Positions 25,371 through 33,371 of a DNA stretch of 63,688 bases are shown in pieces. The DNA lies in assembly GCA_902768785.1 (NCBI GenBank), contig CACXMM010000045.1:1-63688 (forward strand), written 5' to 3'. Below the pieces are notes generated by a model that was not told the origin of the DNA, did no database searches, and was given only the letters and a program-made list of their open reading frames with translations. The position numbers and the translations under genes are program-made. This DNA is from an uncultured Prevotellaceae bacterium (lineage in GTDB: Bacteria > Bacteroidota > Bacteroidia > Bacteroidales > Bacteroidaceae). Every line of letters starts with the position of its first letter. The stretch's first letter is position 1.

Positions 25371-26417
25371 TCACTCGTTCATCGTACCACAATGGGGGCA
25401 ACGTCCTTTCTCATGCATCGGGGCTCCACAGTTACCACAAACATACCGGCAGTGTGAGCGGAAATAATAATGGCGCAGGGCATAGTAAGCATAGAACACC
25501 AAGAGGACATACCCTATATAATATAAGGTGGTAAGACTAAAGAGGATGTAGTTCACGGCACAGACGCCTGCCAGACCGCAGAGATACAACATCGCTTCAT
25601 CGAAGGGCAGTCGCTGGCGCACCACATCCACACAGGCAATGGCCAGGATCAGCATCAGCCACACGCAAGATAAGAAGACTGTCAGAATGGGCGGCACGCC
25701 AAAGGGATTCAATGTCGGATTGAAATAGAACTGCTGCCATACGTCAGGCGCAAACATTTGGATGCTGGCATAGAGGGTTGCCGAAACCGCCACGGTAAGT
25801 GCCAGTAGTGTGGGATATACGCTGTCGATATCGTTGAAGTGCACAATCTTCGCATTCTTCCTTCGGATAATATGAGTGAGGTAAGCCACGGCTATCAAAC
25901 TGATAACGATCAAGAAGATGAGCAGGTGTACATCCGAGAAGAAAGAGATGAACTGTGAGATAGGATCATCAGGCACCACCTTGGGCAGCAGAGCCGACTC
26001 ATGTGCCCATCCGAAAGTCAACTGGTCACGTGCCACCTGCACCCAAACAGAGTCAATGCTGTCGTTCGGTAAGATCCGGATATCCGCCACCACCAGACGG
26101 TCGTGACGAAGAACGGGAAAGGTATCCACAGGCATCATACTCACAGCCTCCTCGGGTTGTGACTGCATGAGATATAACGTGTCTGTCTTCACCACGAAAT
26201 TGAAGTTCTCTGAGTAGTGATGCTTGCGGGCAAAGAGGATGGAATCCAAACGACGTGCCATCCCTGCAGAGTCCAGTACCACCTCAGAACGCAGCATACC
26301 CCCATTCCCCCTGTCTTTCCTGTCGTAACAACCCGACAGCATCAGGAGGAAAAGCAGGACAACGACTATGATCTTTGAACTTTGAACTTTGAACTTTGAA
26401 CTTTGAACATTGAACAT
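25371..26417 (-). CDS. Membrane lipoprotein with zinc ribbon; N-terminus encoded by heptamer repeats
   Basis: 348 aa. The start region MFNVQSSKFKVQSSK is read from TTTGAAC-type 7-mer repeats (26373-26438), directly followed by IIVVVLLFLLMLSGC, a lipobox with Cys30. Then a ~120-residue soluble domain, five hydrophobic segments (about 162-180, 202-222, 232-255, 265-285, 290-310) and a C-terminal zinc ribbon CGNCGAPMHEKGRCPHCG. The zinc ribbon is like those of bacterial DUF-type membrane proteins; function unknown. Several ATGs occur in the repeat, so the real start is uncertain. It follows the U32 peptidase gene by about 20 bp. Confidence 0.75.
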   Translation of the reverse strand: MFNVQSSKFKVQSSKIIVVVLLFLLMLSGCYDRKDRGNGGMLRSEVVLDSAGMARRLDSILFARKHHYSENFNFVVKTDTLYLMQSQPEEAVSMMPVDTFPVLRHDRLVVADIRILPNDSIDSVWVQVARDQLTFGWAHESALLPKVVPDDPISQFISFFSDVHLLIFLIVISLIAVAYLTHIIRRKNAKIVHFNDIDSVYPTLLALTVAVSATLYASIQMFAPDVWQQFYFNPTLNPFGVPPILTVFLSCVWLMLILAIACVDVVRQRLPFDEAMLYLCGLAGVCAVNYILFSLTTLYYIGYVLLVFYAYYALRHYYFRSHCRYVCGNCGAPMHEKGRCPHCGTMNE

Positions 26418-26438
26418 TGAACTTTGAACATTGAACTT
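26373..26438 (-). repeat. Period-7 tract TTTGAAC/ATTGAAC at a gene start
   Basis: About nine consecutive 7-mers of CTTTGAA/CATTGAA on the plus strand. The tract covers the first codons of the zinc-ribbon lipoprotein and the intergenic gap up to the U32 stop. Confidence 0.9.
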
Positions 26439-26464
26439 TATTCTTTAACAATATGATTACAACA

Positions 26465-26502
26465 GCTATCTTCCTCCCTCCCTTTGGGAGGGTCGGGGTG
26501 GG
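26465..26502 (+). repeat. REP-like palindrome P1
   Basis: CTCCCTTTGGGAG followed by GGTCGGGGTGGG. Same plan as the copies at 30846 and 38321. It lies inside the 3' end of the U32 gene. Confidence 0.65.
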
Positions 26503-26785
26503 CTCCATACACATTCATCTGGCACTGACTGCATAGGAATTCCAGTCTGAAACGTCGTCCATCACCTAAGACAAGACTCAGCGGTTCTTTCCAACGGGGT
26601 TGCACTCCTCCATGACGGACACAATAGCCCAGGCTATACCGCAGACAGTGCCGACACTGCATGATGAGTGGATTCTTCACAGGCGAGAGCTCAAAGGCAG
26701 GAGCAATCTCTTTCAGTCCTTGCTGCTCATAGAATGCCTTTGCCTCATGGTTGGCAATGTTGAACAGATAAGGATATTTGTACAA

Positions 26786-26816
26786 AGATGAGAGATGAGG
26801 GATGAAAGATGAAAGT
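26786..26816 (-). repeat. Period-7 tract in U32 gene (GATGAGA/GATGAAA)
   Basis: GATGAGA, GATGAGG, GATGAAA, GATGAAA on the plus strand; encodes LSSFIPHLSSLYK in the U32 frame. Confidence 0.75.
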
Positions 26817-27282
26817 GGACTGCCGCTGTGACTATCTGTAGAGGTTACAGGTGTCTTAACGGTTTCTTCACTATTCACTATTACCTTTTCACTTAACTCC
26901 CTTCTCATCTCTGTCAACACACTTGATGGAATGAAGAACGGGAAATCCTGGGGAACGAAATGCACGGAAGTACACTCGTAAGGGGTATTACCCAGTTTCG
27001 ACAGCTGTCGGATGATGTTCTCATGCTGCGGCTTCTGAGCCAATTGTTTCTCCATGGGGAAACGGACGTATCGAGAACCCATCTGCAGTTCGAAGCCATC
27101 ATCCACCTCCCGCAAAGTCATCTCCACGGGAATCTTCCGCACGGCCGTCTTACCCGTCATCACACGCTGAAACTCCTGGTCGAAGTTCCTATATAATGCT
27201 GTTCCCGGCTTGAGGCCGACTGGCATCTGATAAGGATACAATCGGTTCCCTTCCGCCCTATTCACACGAAAGCCTTCCAAAA

Positions 27283-27391
27283 CCATTGAACGTTGACCGT
27301 TGACCATTGGCCTTCCTCCTTCGTCCTTCCTCTTTCCTCCTTCCTCCTTCGTCCTTCCTCCATCGTCCTTCGTCCTTCGTCCTTCCTCCTT
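27283..27391 (-). repeat. Long period-7 tract in U32 gene (CCTTCCT/CCTTCGT)
   Basis: Starts with TTGAACG, TTGACCG, TTGACCA and then about 13 7-mers of CCTTCCT, CCTTCGT or CCATCGT. It encodes an Arg/Glu/Lys-rich insertion (GRRTKDDGGRTKEEGG...). The 5' family (TTGAACG) and 3' family (CCTTCCT) abut each other. Confidence 0.85.
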
Positions 27392-28078
27392 AAAGAAGCA
27401 CAACCCATCACCATTGGCGAAGGAGGCAGTCCCTGCCACGTTGAAAGAGCTTCCACGGATTTCCTTCACCTTTCCCACATACTCGCCCAATGCTTTGGGG
27501 GTATCAGGAGAGAAGATGTTGGGTTTCCGTCCGTACAGGAAATAATCGGTAAAACCACGATTGAAGGTCTTCTGTAAGTTCGGGGTAAACGAATACGTGC
27601 ATGTTCCCAAAGAAGCACGACAGTATTTGTCGGGATGACGGGCAATTGACGTTCTTCACATAGTCGATGTCTTTCAAGCGTCCCTCAATCTTGAACGAAA
27701 CAGCCCCTGCCTCCATCAGTTCCTCCAGCTTATCGATTCGACACATATCCTTCAGGGAGAGCAGATGACGACCGCGTTCTATCACGTTCCCGTCGGCATC
27801 TTCCAAGTCGAACGGTAAACGACAGAACTGGGCACATTCCCCACGGTTCGCGCTCCTGCCAAAACAGTACTGAGAAGCATAGCATAGCCCAGAGTAGCTC
27901 ACGCACAAGGCTCCATGGACAAACACCTCCAGTTCAATATCGGGTACTGCCTTATGGATGGCAGCAATCTCCTCAAGTGACAGTTCGCGGGCTAATACCA
28001 CCCGGCGGAATCCGAGGGAATGCAACCACCGCACCTTTTCTACAGTGCGGTTATCTGTTTGGGTGGAAGCGTGAAAAT

Positions 28079-28115
28079 CAATTGACAATTGACGATTGAT
28101 AATTGATAATTGACA
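28079..28115 (-). repeat. Period-7 tract in U32 gene (ATTGACA/ATTGATA)
   Basis: ATTGACA, ATTGACG, ATTGATA, ATTGATA, ATTGACA on the plus strand, encoding QLSIINRQLSID. The same family sits at the truncation point of the DUF1016 remnant (9568-9580). Confidence 0.85.
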
Positions 28116-28404
28116 AAGACCCATGTCCTGAATGAGCACAGCATCCACACCAATATCCTTTAGTCGGTTTAACAGTCGTTTCGTGTCTTCAAGCTCATCA
28201 TCGTAAATAATGGTGTTGACGGTGACATATACCTTGGCGCCAAACTGATGGGCATACTGGCAGAGTACAGTGATATCTTCCAACGTATTACCTGCAGCCA
28301 CCCTTGCCCCGAAGCGTTGTGCTCCGATATACACAGCATCAGCGCCATGATCGATGGCAGCAATGCCGCATTCAAGATTCTTGGCAGGAGCCAGTAGTTC
28401 GATT

Positions 28405-29322
28405 TTATCCAATCTCCTCGATATTATACGGAGTGGTCTGGTAAACGTAGTAGTTGATCCAGTTAGAGAACAGGAGGTTCGCATGGGCTCGCCAGCGCAC
28501 CACGGGTCCTTTGGCAGGATCATCATCGCGGTAGTAGTTCTTAGGCATGTCCACATCATCCCGTTTTCCCATATCACGACGGTACTCGTTGTCGAGCGTG
28601 TCGGGCGCATATTCCAGGTGTCCCGTGATGAAGAACTCACGTCCCTCTCGGGCCATCACAATACTCACGCCGCTCTCTTTACCCTCAGCCAGCAGTGTGA
28701 GCTGATCGTTGGCAAGGATATCTTCGCGGTGAAGCTCGGTATGACGACTATGCGGCATGAAGAACACATCATCGAAGCCACGGAAGATGGGCATGCGGGG
28801 ATAGAGGATCTGCTGTTCGAAGATGCCGAACATCTTCTTCTGCAAAGGATATTTCTGTATGCCATAGTGGTAGAAGAGTCCTGCCTGGGCTGCCCAGCAG
28901 ATATAGAACGTACTGGTTACATGCGTCTTTGCCCATTCAAAGATGCCCGACACCTCGTCCCAATAGGTCACCTCCTGGAAATCAAACTGCTCCACGGGTG
29001 CTCCCGTAATAATCATCCCGTCGAACTTCTTGTTACGAAGCTCGTCGAAATCCTTGTAGAACATCATCATATGCTCGATGGGCGTGTTCTTCGGGGTATG
29101 ACTCTTCAGTTTCATGAACGTGATGTCCAGCTGCAGAGGAGTGTTCGACAGCAGACGGATCAGATCGGTCTCTGTCGTGATCTTCAGCGGCATCAGGTTC
29201 AGAATGGCAATCTTCAGCGGACGGATATCCTGGGTATGTGCCCTGGTATCATCCATCACGAAGATATTCTCCTGTTTCAGAATATCTATCGCAGGTAACA
29301 GATCTGGTATTCTTAATGGCAT
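28405..29322 (-). CDS. metA: Homoserine O-acyltransferase MetA
   Basis: 305 aa from MPLRIPDLLPAID (ATG 29322). Cys142 in FYICWAAQAGLF, His235 and Glu237 (TGHLEY) make the acyl-transfer site, at the same numbering as in characterised MetA. Residue 111 is Glu (GAPVE), which in the studied Bacillus enzyme goes with acetyl-CoA use, so homoserine O-acetyltransferase is more likely than succinyl. It makes the activated homoserine for methionine synthesis. TACCTTTG -7 box lies directly upstream (29333-29340, minus). The next gene (U32) overlaps its stop. Confidence 0.93.
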   Translation of the reverse strand: MPLRIPDLLPAIDILKQENIFVMDDTRAHTQDIRPLKIAILNLMPLKITTETDLIRLLSNTPLQLDITFMKLKSHTPKNTPIEHMMMFYKDFDELRNKKFDGMIITGAPVEQFDFQEVTYWDEVSGIFEWAKTHVTSTFYICWAAQAGLFYHYGIQKYPLQKKMFGIFEQQILYPRMPIFRGFDDVFFMPHSRHTELHREDILANDQLTLLAEGKESGVSIVMAREGREFFITGHLEYAPDTLDNEYRRDMGKRDDVDMPKNYYRDDDPAKGPVVRWRAHANLLFSNWINYYVYQTTPYNIEEIG

Positions 29323-29528
29323 AATTCTTTCTACCTTTGCAATTTGAGTGCAAAGGTACGAATAAGTGAGAGAAATGCAAAAGGAAAACTCGTTTTTCTT
29401 TTCATTTCCGAGCGTGAGTACCTTCGGCGAAGTCAAAGGTACGGAAAAATACTTAGAATCGTTCATTTTCCTACCTATTATTCTTTGGAGTCGGTAAAAA
29501 ATGATTATCTTTGTCGAAAATTCAAGGC

Positions 29529-31277
29529 ATGTCACACCCCAAGCACATACCGCCGATACTAGTATGGCTATGCAGTCTGCTCATCCCAGTTTCTGTGTCA
29601 GCCCAAGCTACCATTGTGTCGGATAGCAATGGAACAGCCTGTCGCACCGAAAGGATAGAGGTAAAGCGCCTGTCCGACATGAATACCGCCCGAACTGGTC
29701 ATACAGTCCTGTTTGCCAATGAGGAACTCACTGTAGTGGGCGGTCATACCAACGGCTTTGTCTCTCTATCCACAGCCGAGTATTTCAGCGGCGGCAAGTG
29801 GCAGCAGCTGCAGATGGTGTATCATCATGATGATGGTTTCGCCCTTCCCCTTCAATCGGGAAAGGTACTCATCGGTGGCGGTCATGAGAAGAATCTCGGC
29901 ATCGGACAGAGTCATGAGGTGGAGATGTACGACCCTCTTACCCACTCCTTCGAGGGCTTTGGCTGTTTAGCCCTTAAAAGAACCAGGGCCACCGCTTTGG
30001 AGATAGACAGCGGACGAGTGGTGATTGCTGGTAACTGGTATCATGATGACGGCATTGAAGTGTTTAACGGGAAGGACAGTTTCTCACTGGTCAAGGAGGT
30101 TACAGTACCTCGTTGTTCGCCTTATCTGCTCCAAACATCCAACCATGATGTGTTGATTATAGGTAATACGGGATCAAAAGGGGAAACGATTGATGAGACC
30201 TTGATTGACCGTCTTTACGGGAAGTCGTTTCACGAGCCGCTGTTCGAGACCTGGCATCTGTTGAAAGACGATATTTTAGCTCCCATCACAAACTGCCTCA
30301 TCAGTGATGAAACGAAGCATCGCTACACCTATTTGTTACCCGTTATGAACCATAGCGGTCAGGTGGCCATCATAGAAGCGTGCGATACGGTATTCTCACT
30401 CCTTCCTACGGCCACAGCTGTCCCCATGGAAAGTCCGTGGGGAGGGATTCATTACCATGGTATGATCATGACCGACAGACTGTCGAAACGGGCTTATCTT
30501 GCAGGTTTTGATGATGCTTACTACCTTAGGAAGAATGACAGCACTCGTCTGTACCTGCTCTGTATTGAGTATGACCAAAAGCCCTGTAAGCTGACACTTT
30601 ATCATACCGACCCGTTACCAGAAGTGGGAATGGGCTCCTTTACCATCACTAACGATGGGAACATCGTTCTGACGGGTGGTATGCTACCGCAACGGAACAA
30701 TAATTACACACCGTCAAAGGCGGTCTATATGCTACTTGTCAACGGAAAAGATGCGCTTACAAGTAGTAAGAAGATGAGTTGGTGGTGGCTTGTATTGGCT
30801 TTGGCACTGGTAGTTGTTGCTGTATGGCTGTATCGGAAGTATCAGACCCCACCCCTGGCCCCTCCCCTTGAAGGGAGGGGAACGCTGAGCGAAGGTAAAA
30901 CCCTTGAAGGGAAGGGAACACCGAACGAGGGTGAAGTCCTTGAAGAAACCATACTGTTGAATCGCATCTGCGAACTGATGGAGAATGAGCAGCCGTTCCT
31001 GAACAGTAATCTGAAGATTACCGATGTGGCAGCCATGTTACATACGAACCGCACCTACGTCTCCAACTGCATCAACAACCAAAGAAACTGCACATTCATG
31101 CAGTTCATCAATACCTACCGTGTGGCGTATGCCCAGAAGCTGATGAAGGAAACCGACAAGAAGATTCCAGAGATATGGTTGGCATCTGGCTTCGCCAACG
31201 AAACATCCTTCTTCCGTACCTTCAAGACTGTTACGGGTATGACGCCCAATGAGTGGAAAGCCAAGGCAGTTAACTGA
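29529..31277 (+). CDS. Membrane-spanning one-component regulator: periplasmic Kelch propeller, one TM, cytoplasmic AraC HTH
   Basis: 582 aa from ATG 29529. Signal sequence ends VSVSAQA; residues ~40-410 form a Kelch-like beta-propeller (VVGGHTNGF, VLIGGGHEKNLG, RVVIAGNWYHDDG, NIVLTGGMLPQRN); one membrane segment WWWLVLALALVVVAVWLY (~423-440); a linker encoded by a REP-like palindrome (PPLAPPLEGRG); then an AraC HTH with DVAAMLHTNRTYVSNCIN and IPEIWLASGFANETSFFRTFK. There is no kinase or receiver domain, so signal must pass straight from propeller to HTH, unlike Bacteroides hybrid two-component proteins. A 22-bp-spaced direct repeat just downstream, before a secreted-protein operon, is the probable target. 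Confidence 0.85.
   Translation: MSHPKHIPPILVWLCSLLIPVSVSAQATIVSDSNGTACRTERIEVKRLSDMNTARTGHTVLFANEELTVVGGHTNGFVSLSTAEYFSGGKWQQLQMVYHHDDGFALPLQSGKVLIGGGHEKNLGIGQSHEVEMYDPLTHSFEGFGCLALKRTRATALEIDSGRVVIAGNWYHDDGIEVFNGKDSFSLVKEVTVPRCSPYLLQTSNHDVLIIGNTGSKGETIDETLIDRLYGKSFHEPLFETWHLLKDDILAPITNCLISDETKHRYTYLLPVMNHSGQVAIIEACDTVFSLLPTATAVPMESPWGGIHYHGMIMTDRLSKRAYLAGFDDAYYLRKNDSTRLYLLCIEYDQKPCKLTLYHTDPLPEVGMGSFTITNDGNIVLTGGMLPQRNNNYTPSKAVYMLLVNGKDALTSSKKMSWWWLVLALALVVVAVWLYRKYQTPPLAPPLEGRGTLSEGKTLEGKGTPNEGEVLEETILLNRICELMENEQPFLNSNLKITDVAAMLHTNRTYVSNCINNQRNCTFMQFINTYRVAYAQKLMKETDKKIPEIWLASGFANETSFFRTFKTVTGMTPNEWKAKAVN
30846..30935 (+). repeat. REP-like palindrome P2 within the Kelch-AraC gene
   Basis: CCCACCCCTGGCCCCTCCCC-TTGA-AGGGAGGGGAA: the same unit as P3 (reverse strand). 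A second partial copy CCCTTGAAGGGAAGGGAA follows 50 bp on. It encodes the Pro/Gly-rich linker between membrane segment and HTH. Confidence 0.75.
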
Positions 31278-31280
31278 TTT

Positions 31281-31346
31281 GTACGAATTGTAAGTAAGAT
31301 TCGTACGAATTGTAAGTACTGTCATCCTTCTTTTCCCTTAATTTTG
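31281..31346 (+). promoter_or_regulatory. Direct-repeat operator and -7 box of the beta-helix/secreted operon
   Basis: GTACGAATTGTAAGTA occurs at 31281-31296 and again at 31303-31318, exactly 22 bp apart. The second copy reaches the -33 position of a TAATTTTG -7 box (31339-31346). Two direct half-sites two helical turns apart, abutting the promoter, is the classic layout for AraC activators. Confidence 0.65.
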
Positions 31347-31404
31347 TAGCAAATTAAGTATAACAAAATTAACGAAGAAGAAGGCAGTCAAAGCCCAGAA
31401 CGAT

Positions 31405-32403
31405 GTGGCCATCGCCACGTTGCAACATGGTGATAACGTGAGTGTGTTCAAAGGACCGAGTGCCCTGGCCAGTGCACTTGCAGCAGCAGATGAAGAAGGA
31501 GGAGATGTGATTACCCTTAGTCAGGGCACCTTCACAGCAGCTACTATCACCAAACCCGTTTCCATTTATGGTGCAGGATTCGAGACAGATAATAGCAAAG
31601 GAACTCTGCTAACGACAATATCTGGTAACCTGACTGTAGGTAGGGATGATAACACGACAGTGGCCAACGTCCATCTTGAAGGATTCTATCTGAATGGACA
31701 GTTGAATGTTGGCGGTGCGTATGGTACAGGACCATTGGATCATTTGCGCGTTGTAAAGGTGAAGGCGACTTCCATGTATGCCCAAAGCACAAGTTTATAC
31801 ACAAGCTTTGACCAGTGTGTGATCTGGGGGTCATTTGATTGTGATCGTGCTGGTGGCGCTAGTGGAACATATGATTTTTATTTCAGTAATTGTTTCATGC
31901 GTCGTGGAACATTTAGATTTTATAAGATGGAAAGCAGTTCAATCGTGTTAGACCATTGTCTAATCAATGCCTATCACAACACAAATTCAACAACTGGAGC
32001 AGCATTCGATGGCTCACATACGAATATTTTGACACTCACTAATTCTGTTTATATCAAAGCAAATGGATCTGCAAGCAGATACGACTGGCCTACAGGAAGC
32101 AACATTCAAAACTGTATATCCGACTTAAATGTTACAGGTTTCGAGAACTGCTATCAGGTGGCAATATCTGACATTTTCAAAAATGGTGAGAATGGTACCG
32201 TTTACTCTGATGGAACCTATTCCCCAGAACGTACCTTCGAACTGACACAGCCTGATACTTGGAGGGGAAACGATGGTACAGAGATCGGTATCCGTGGCGG
32301 TAATGGTTGGAGTAAAGTACCATCTACTCCTGTTGTAAAGAGCTTGAGCGTTACGCCTTCTGGTACGAATCTGAACGTGACCTACGATGCTGTGGTGAGA
32401 TAG
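31405..32403 (+). CDS. Beta-helix-like secreted protein, signal peptide apparently lost
   Basis: About 332 aa. The frame is open upstream to about 31348 but contains no ATG; the nearest usable start is GTG 31405. Upstream codons read TKKKAVKAQND, which looks like the basic start and the cleavage end (VKAQ) of a signal peptide with the hydrophobic core deleted. The body (DVITLSQGTFTAATITKPVSIYGAGF, LDHCLINAYHN, TLTNSVYIK) is a parallel beta-helix of the pectate-lyase-like fold. C-terminus ends VTPSGTNLNVTYDAVVR at a TAG that belongs to a TAGTTCA heptamer tract, so both ends look altered. Probably co-transcribed with the next gene. Confidence 0.65.
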   Translation: MAIATLQHGDNVSVFKGPSALASALAAADEEGGDVITLSQGTFTAATITKPVSIYGAGFETDNSKGTLLTTISGNLTVGRDDNTTVANVHLEGFYLNGQLNVGGAYGTGPLDHLRVVKVKATSMYAQSTSLYTSFDQCVIWGSFDCDRAGGASGTYDFYFSNCFMRRGTFRFYKMESSSIVLDHCLINAYHNTNSTTGAAFDGSHTNILTLTNSVYIKANGSASRYDWPTGSNIQNCISDLNVTGFENCYQVAISDIFKNGENGTVYSDGTYSPERTFELTQPDTWRGNDGTEIGIRGGNGWSKVPSTPVVKSLSVTPSGTNLNVTYDAVVR

Positions 32404-32428
32404 TTCATAGTTCATAATTCATAGTTAT
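32401..32428 (+). repeat. Period-7 tract TAGTTCA between two genes
   Basis: TAGTTCA, TAGTTCA, TAATTCA, TAGTTAT in exact register; its first TAG is the stop codon of the beta-helix gene and its end abuts the next ATG (32429). Confidence 0.9.
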
Positions 32429-33259
32429 ATGGATAGGATTAGAGTAATCATGATGGCTGTTACTGCCATGTTCTGCATGACAGTGACGGCACAAAATCAG
32501 AACAGTCTGACGGAAAGTGAATGCTGGTTAGACAACGACGTCAGTACCAAGCAATCACTGACATCAACAGAGACGAGCATCGATATCTCCAATTTGTTGA
32601 ACGGACTGCATTCGCTCACCGTTCGAGTGAAGGACGCAAAGGGATTGTGGAGCAGTCCGATGACCAAATACTTCATCCTCACGCCCAACGGTATCAAGCC
32701 CACCCAGATTGTGGCAAAGGAATACTGGTTCGACAGCAATGTGGGGAACAGACAATCACTAACAACATCAGACATCAGTATGGAGGGCCTCAACCAAGGT
32801 CTTCACTCATTCACCCTAAGAGTACAAGATGATGCAGGGCTATGGAGCAGTCCGATGACCAAGTACTTCCTTGTTCCTTCTGCTTCAGAGATGAATGGGA
32901 AAACCATTACCCACTGTCAGTATTGGTTTGATGATGCCTTAGGACAAGACAACTTTTCTGAACTCATCACCACCTGCACCTTGGAAAGTGAGGGGAACAA
33001 CATGGTGATGGTGGATCTTGGTGATCTCCCCGTTGGTACGCATACTATTTGGTGGCGTGTAGGAGACTCCAAGGGCGCATGGAGTGAACCTTTATCAGAA
33101 ACGTTTGTCATCGAACTGATCACTACAGGAGTGGATTCTCCCTACTCCACAGAAGAGGATAGTCATGCAGTGTGGTTCACCATTGACGGTAAGAAAGGTA
33201 CAGGCACGATGAACAAAGGCATCGTGATTGTCAATGGGAAAAAGGTTGTTATAAAATAA
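32429..33259 (+). CDS. Secreted repeat protein with C-terminal tail
   Basis: 276 aa. Signal peptide MDRIRVIMMAVTAMFCMTVTAQ. Two close copies and one more distant copy of a ~60-residue unit: ECWLDNDVSTKQSL...GLHSLTVRVKDAKGLWSSP, then EYWFDSNVGNRQSL...GLHSFTLRVQDDAGLWSSP, then YWFDDALGQDNF...GTHTIWWRVGDSKGAWSEP, probably beta-sandwich domains. The C-terminus WFTIDGKKG...GIVIVNGKKVVIK is the tail seen on many Prevotella secreted proteins and may be an outer-membrane sorting signal. Function unknown. Downstream of the beta-helix gene; likely under the Kelch-AraC regulator. Confidence 0.78.
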   Translation: MDRIRVIMMAVTAMFCMTVTAQNQNSLTESECWLDNDVSTKQSLTSTETSIDISNLLNGLHSLTVRVKDAKGLWSSPMTKYFILTPNGIKPTQIVAKEYWFDSNVGNRQSLTTSDISMEGLNQGLHSFTLRVQDDAGLWSSPMTKYFLVPSASEMNGKTITHCQYWFDDALGQDNFSELITTCTLESEGNNMVMVDLGDLPVGTHTIWWRVGDSKGAWSEPLSETFVIELITTGVDSPYSTEEDSHAVWFTIDGKKGTGTMNKGIVIVNGKKVVIK

Positions 33260-33371
33260 AAGATGAGAGATGAGAGATATGATTACACCTAGGAACAAGC
33301 TCTAATGCCAATTCTTGAAGCTAATCAAATCTCTCATCTCTCATCTCTCATCTTTCATCTCTTATCTCTTA
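33259..33371. repeat. Inverted pair of period-7 tracts between convergent genes
   Basis: AGATGAG repeats (33261-33281) face TCTCTCA/TCTTTCA/TCTCTTA repeats (33331-33370). The two tracts can pair over about 18 bp. It lies between two convergent genes where a terminator is expected, so it may serve as one. Confidence 0.75.

Larger units (their letters stand above)
26438..28412 (-). pseudogene. U32 family peptidase / hydroxylation-type protein, interrupted
   Basis: Two open halves. 5' half from TTG 28412 (overlapping the metA stop by 8 bp): LDKIELLAPAKNLECGIAAIDHGADAVYIGA, DFHASTQTDN, the U32 signature EVFVHGALCVSYSGLCYASQ and CSRGECAQ-like NRGECAQFCRLPF, then YVKNV. The other frame resumes as IARHPDKYCRASLGTCTYSFTP and runs to 26438. 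About 11 residues and the frame are lost at 27650-27665. Heptamer tracts lie in the coding sequence at 28081-28115, 27283-27391 and 26786-26816, and a REP-like palindrome encodes part of the last residues (PDPPKGREED). U32 proteins act in tRNA or quinone hydroxylation or as collagenase-like proteins. Confidence 0.8.
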
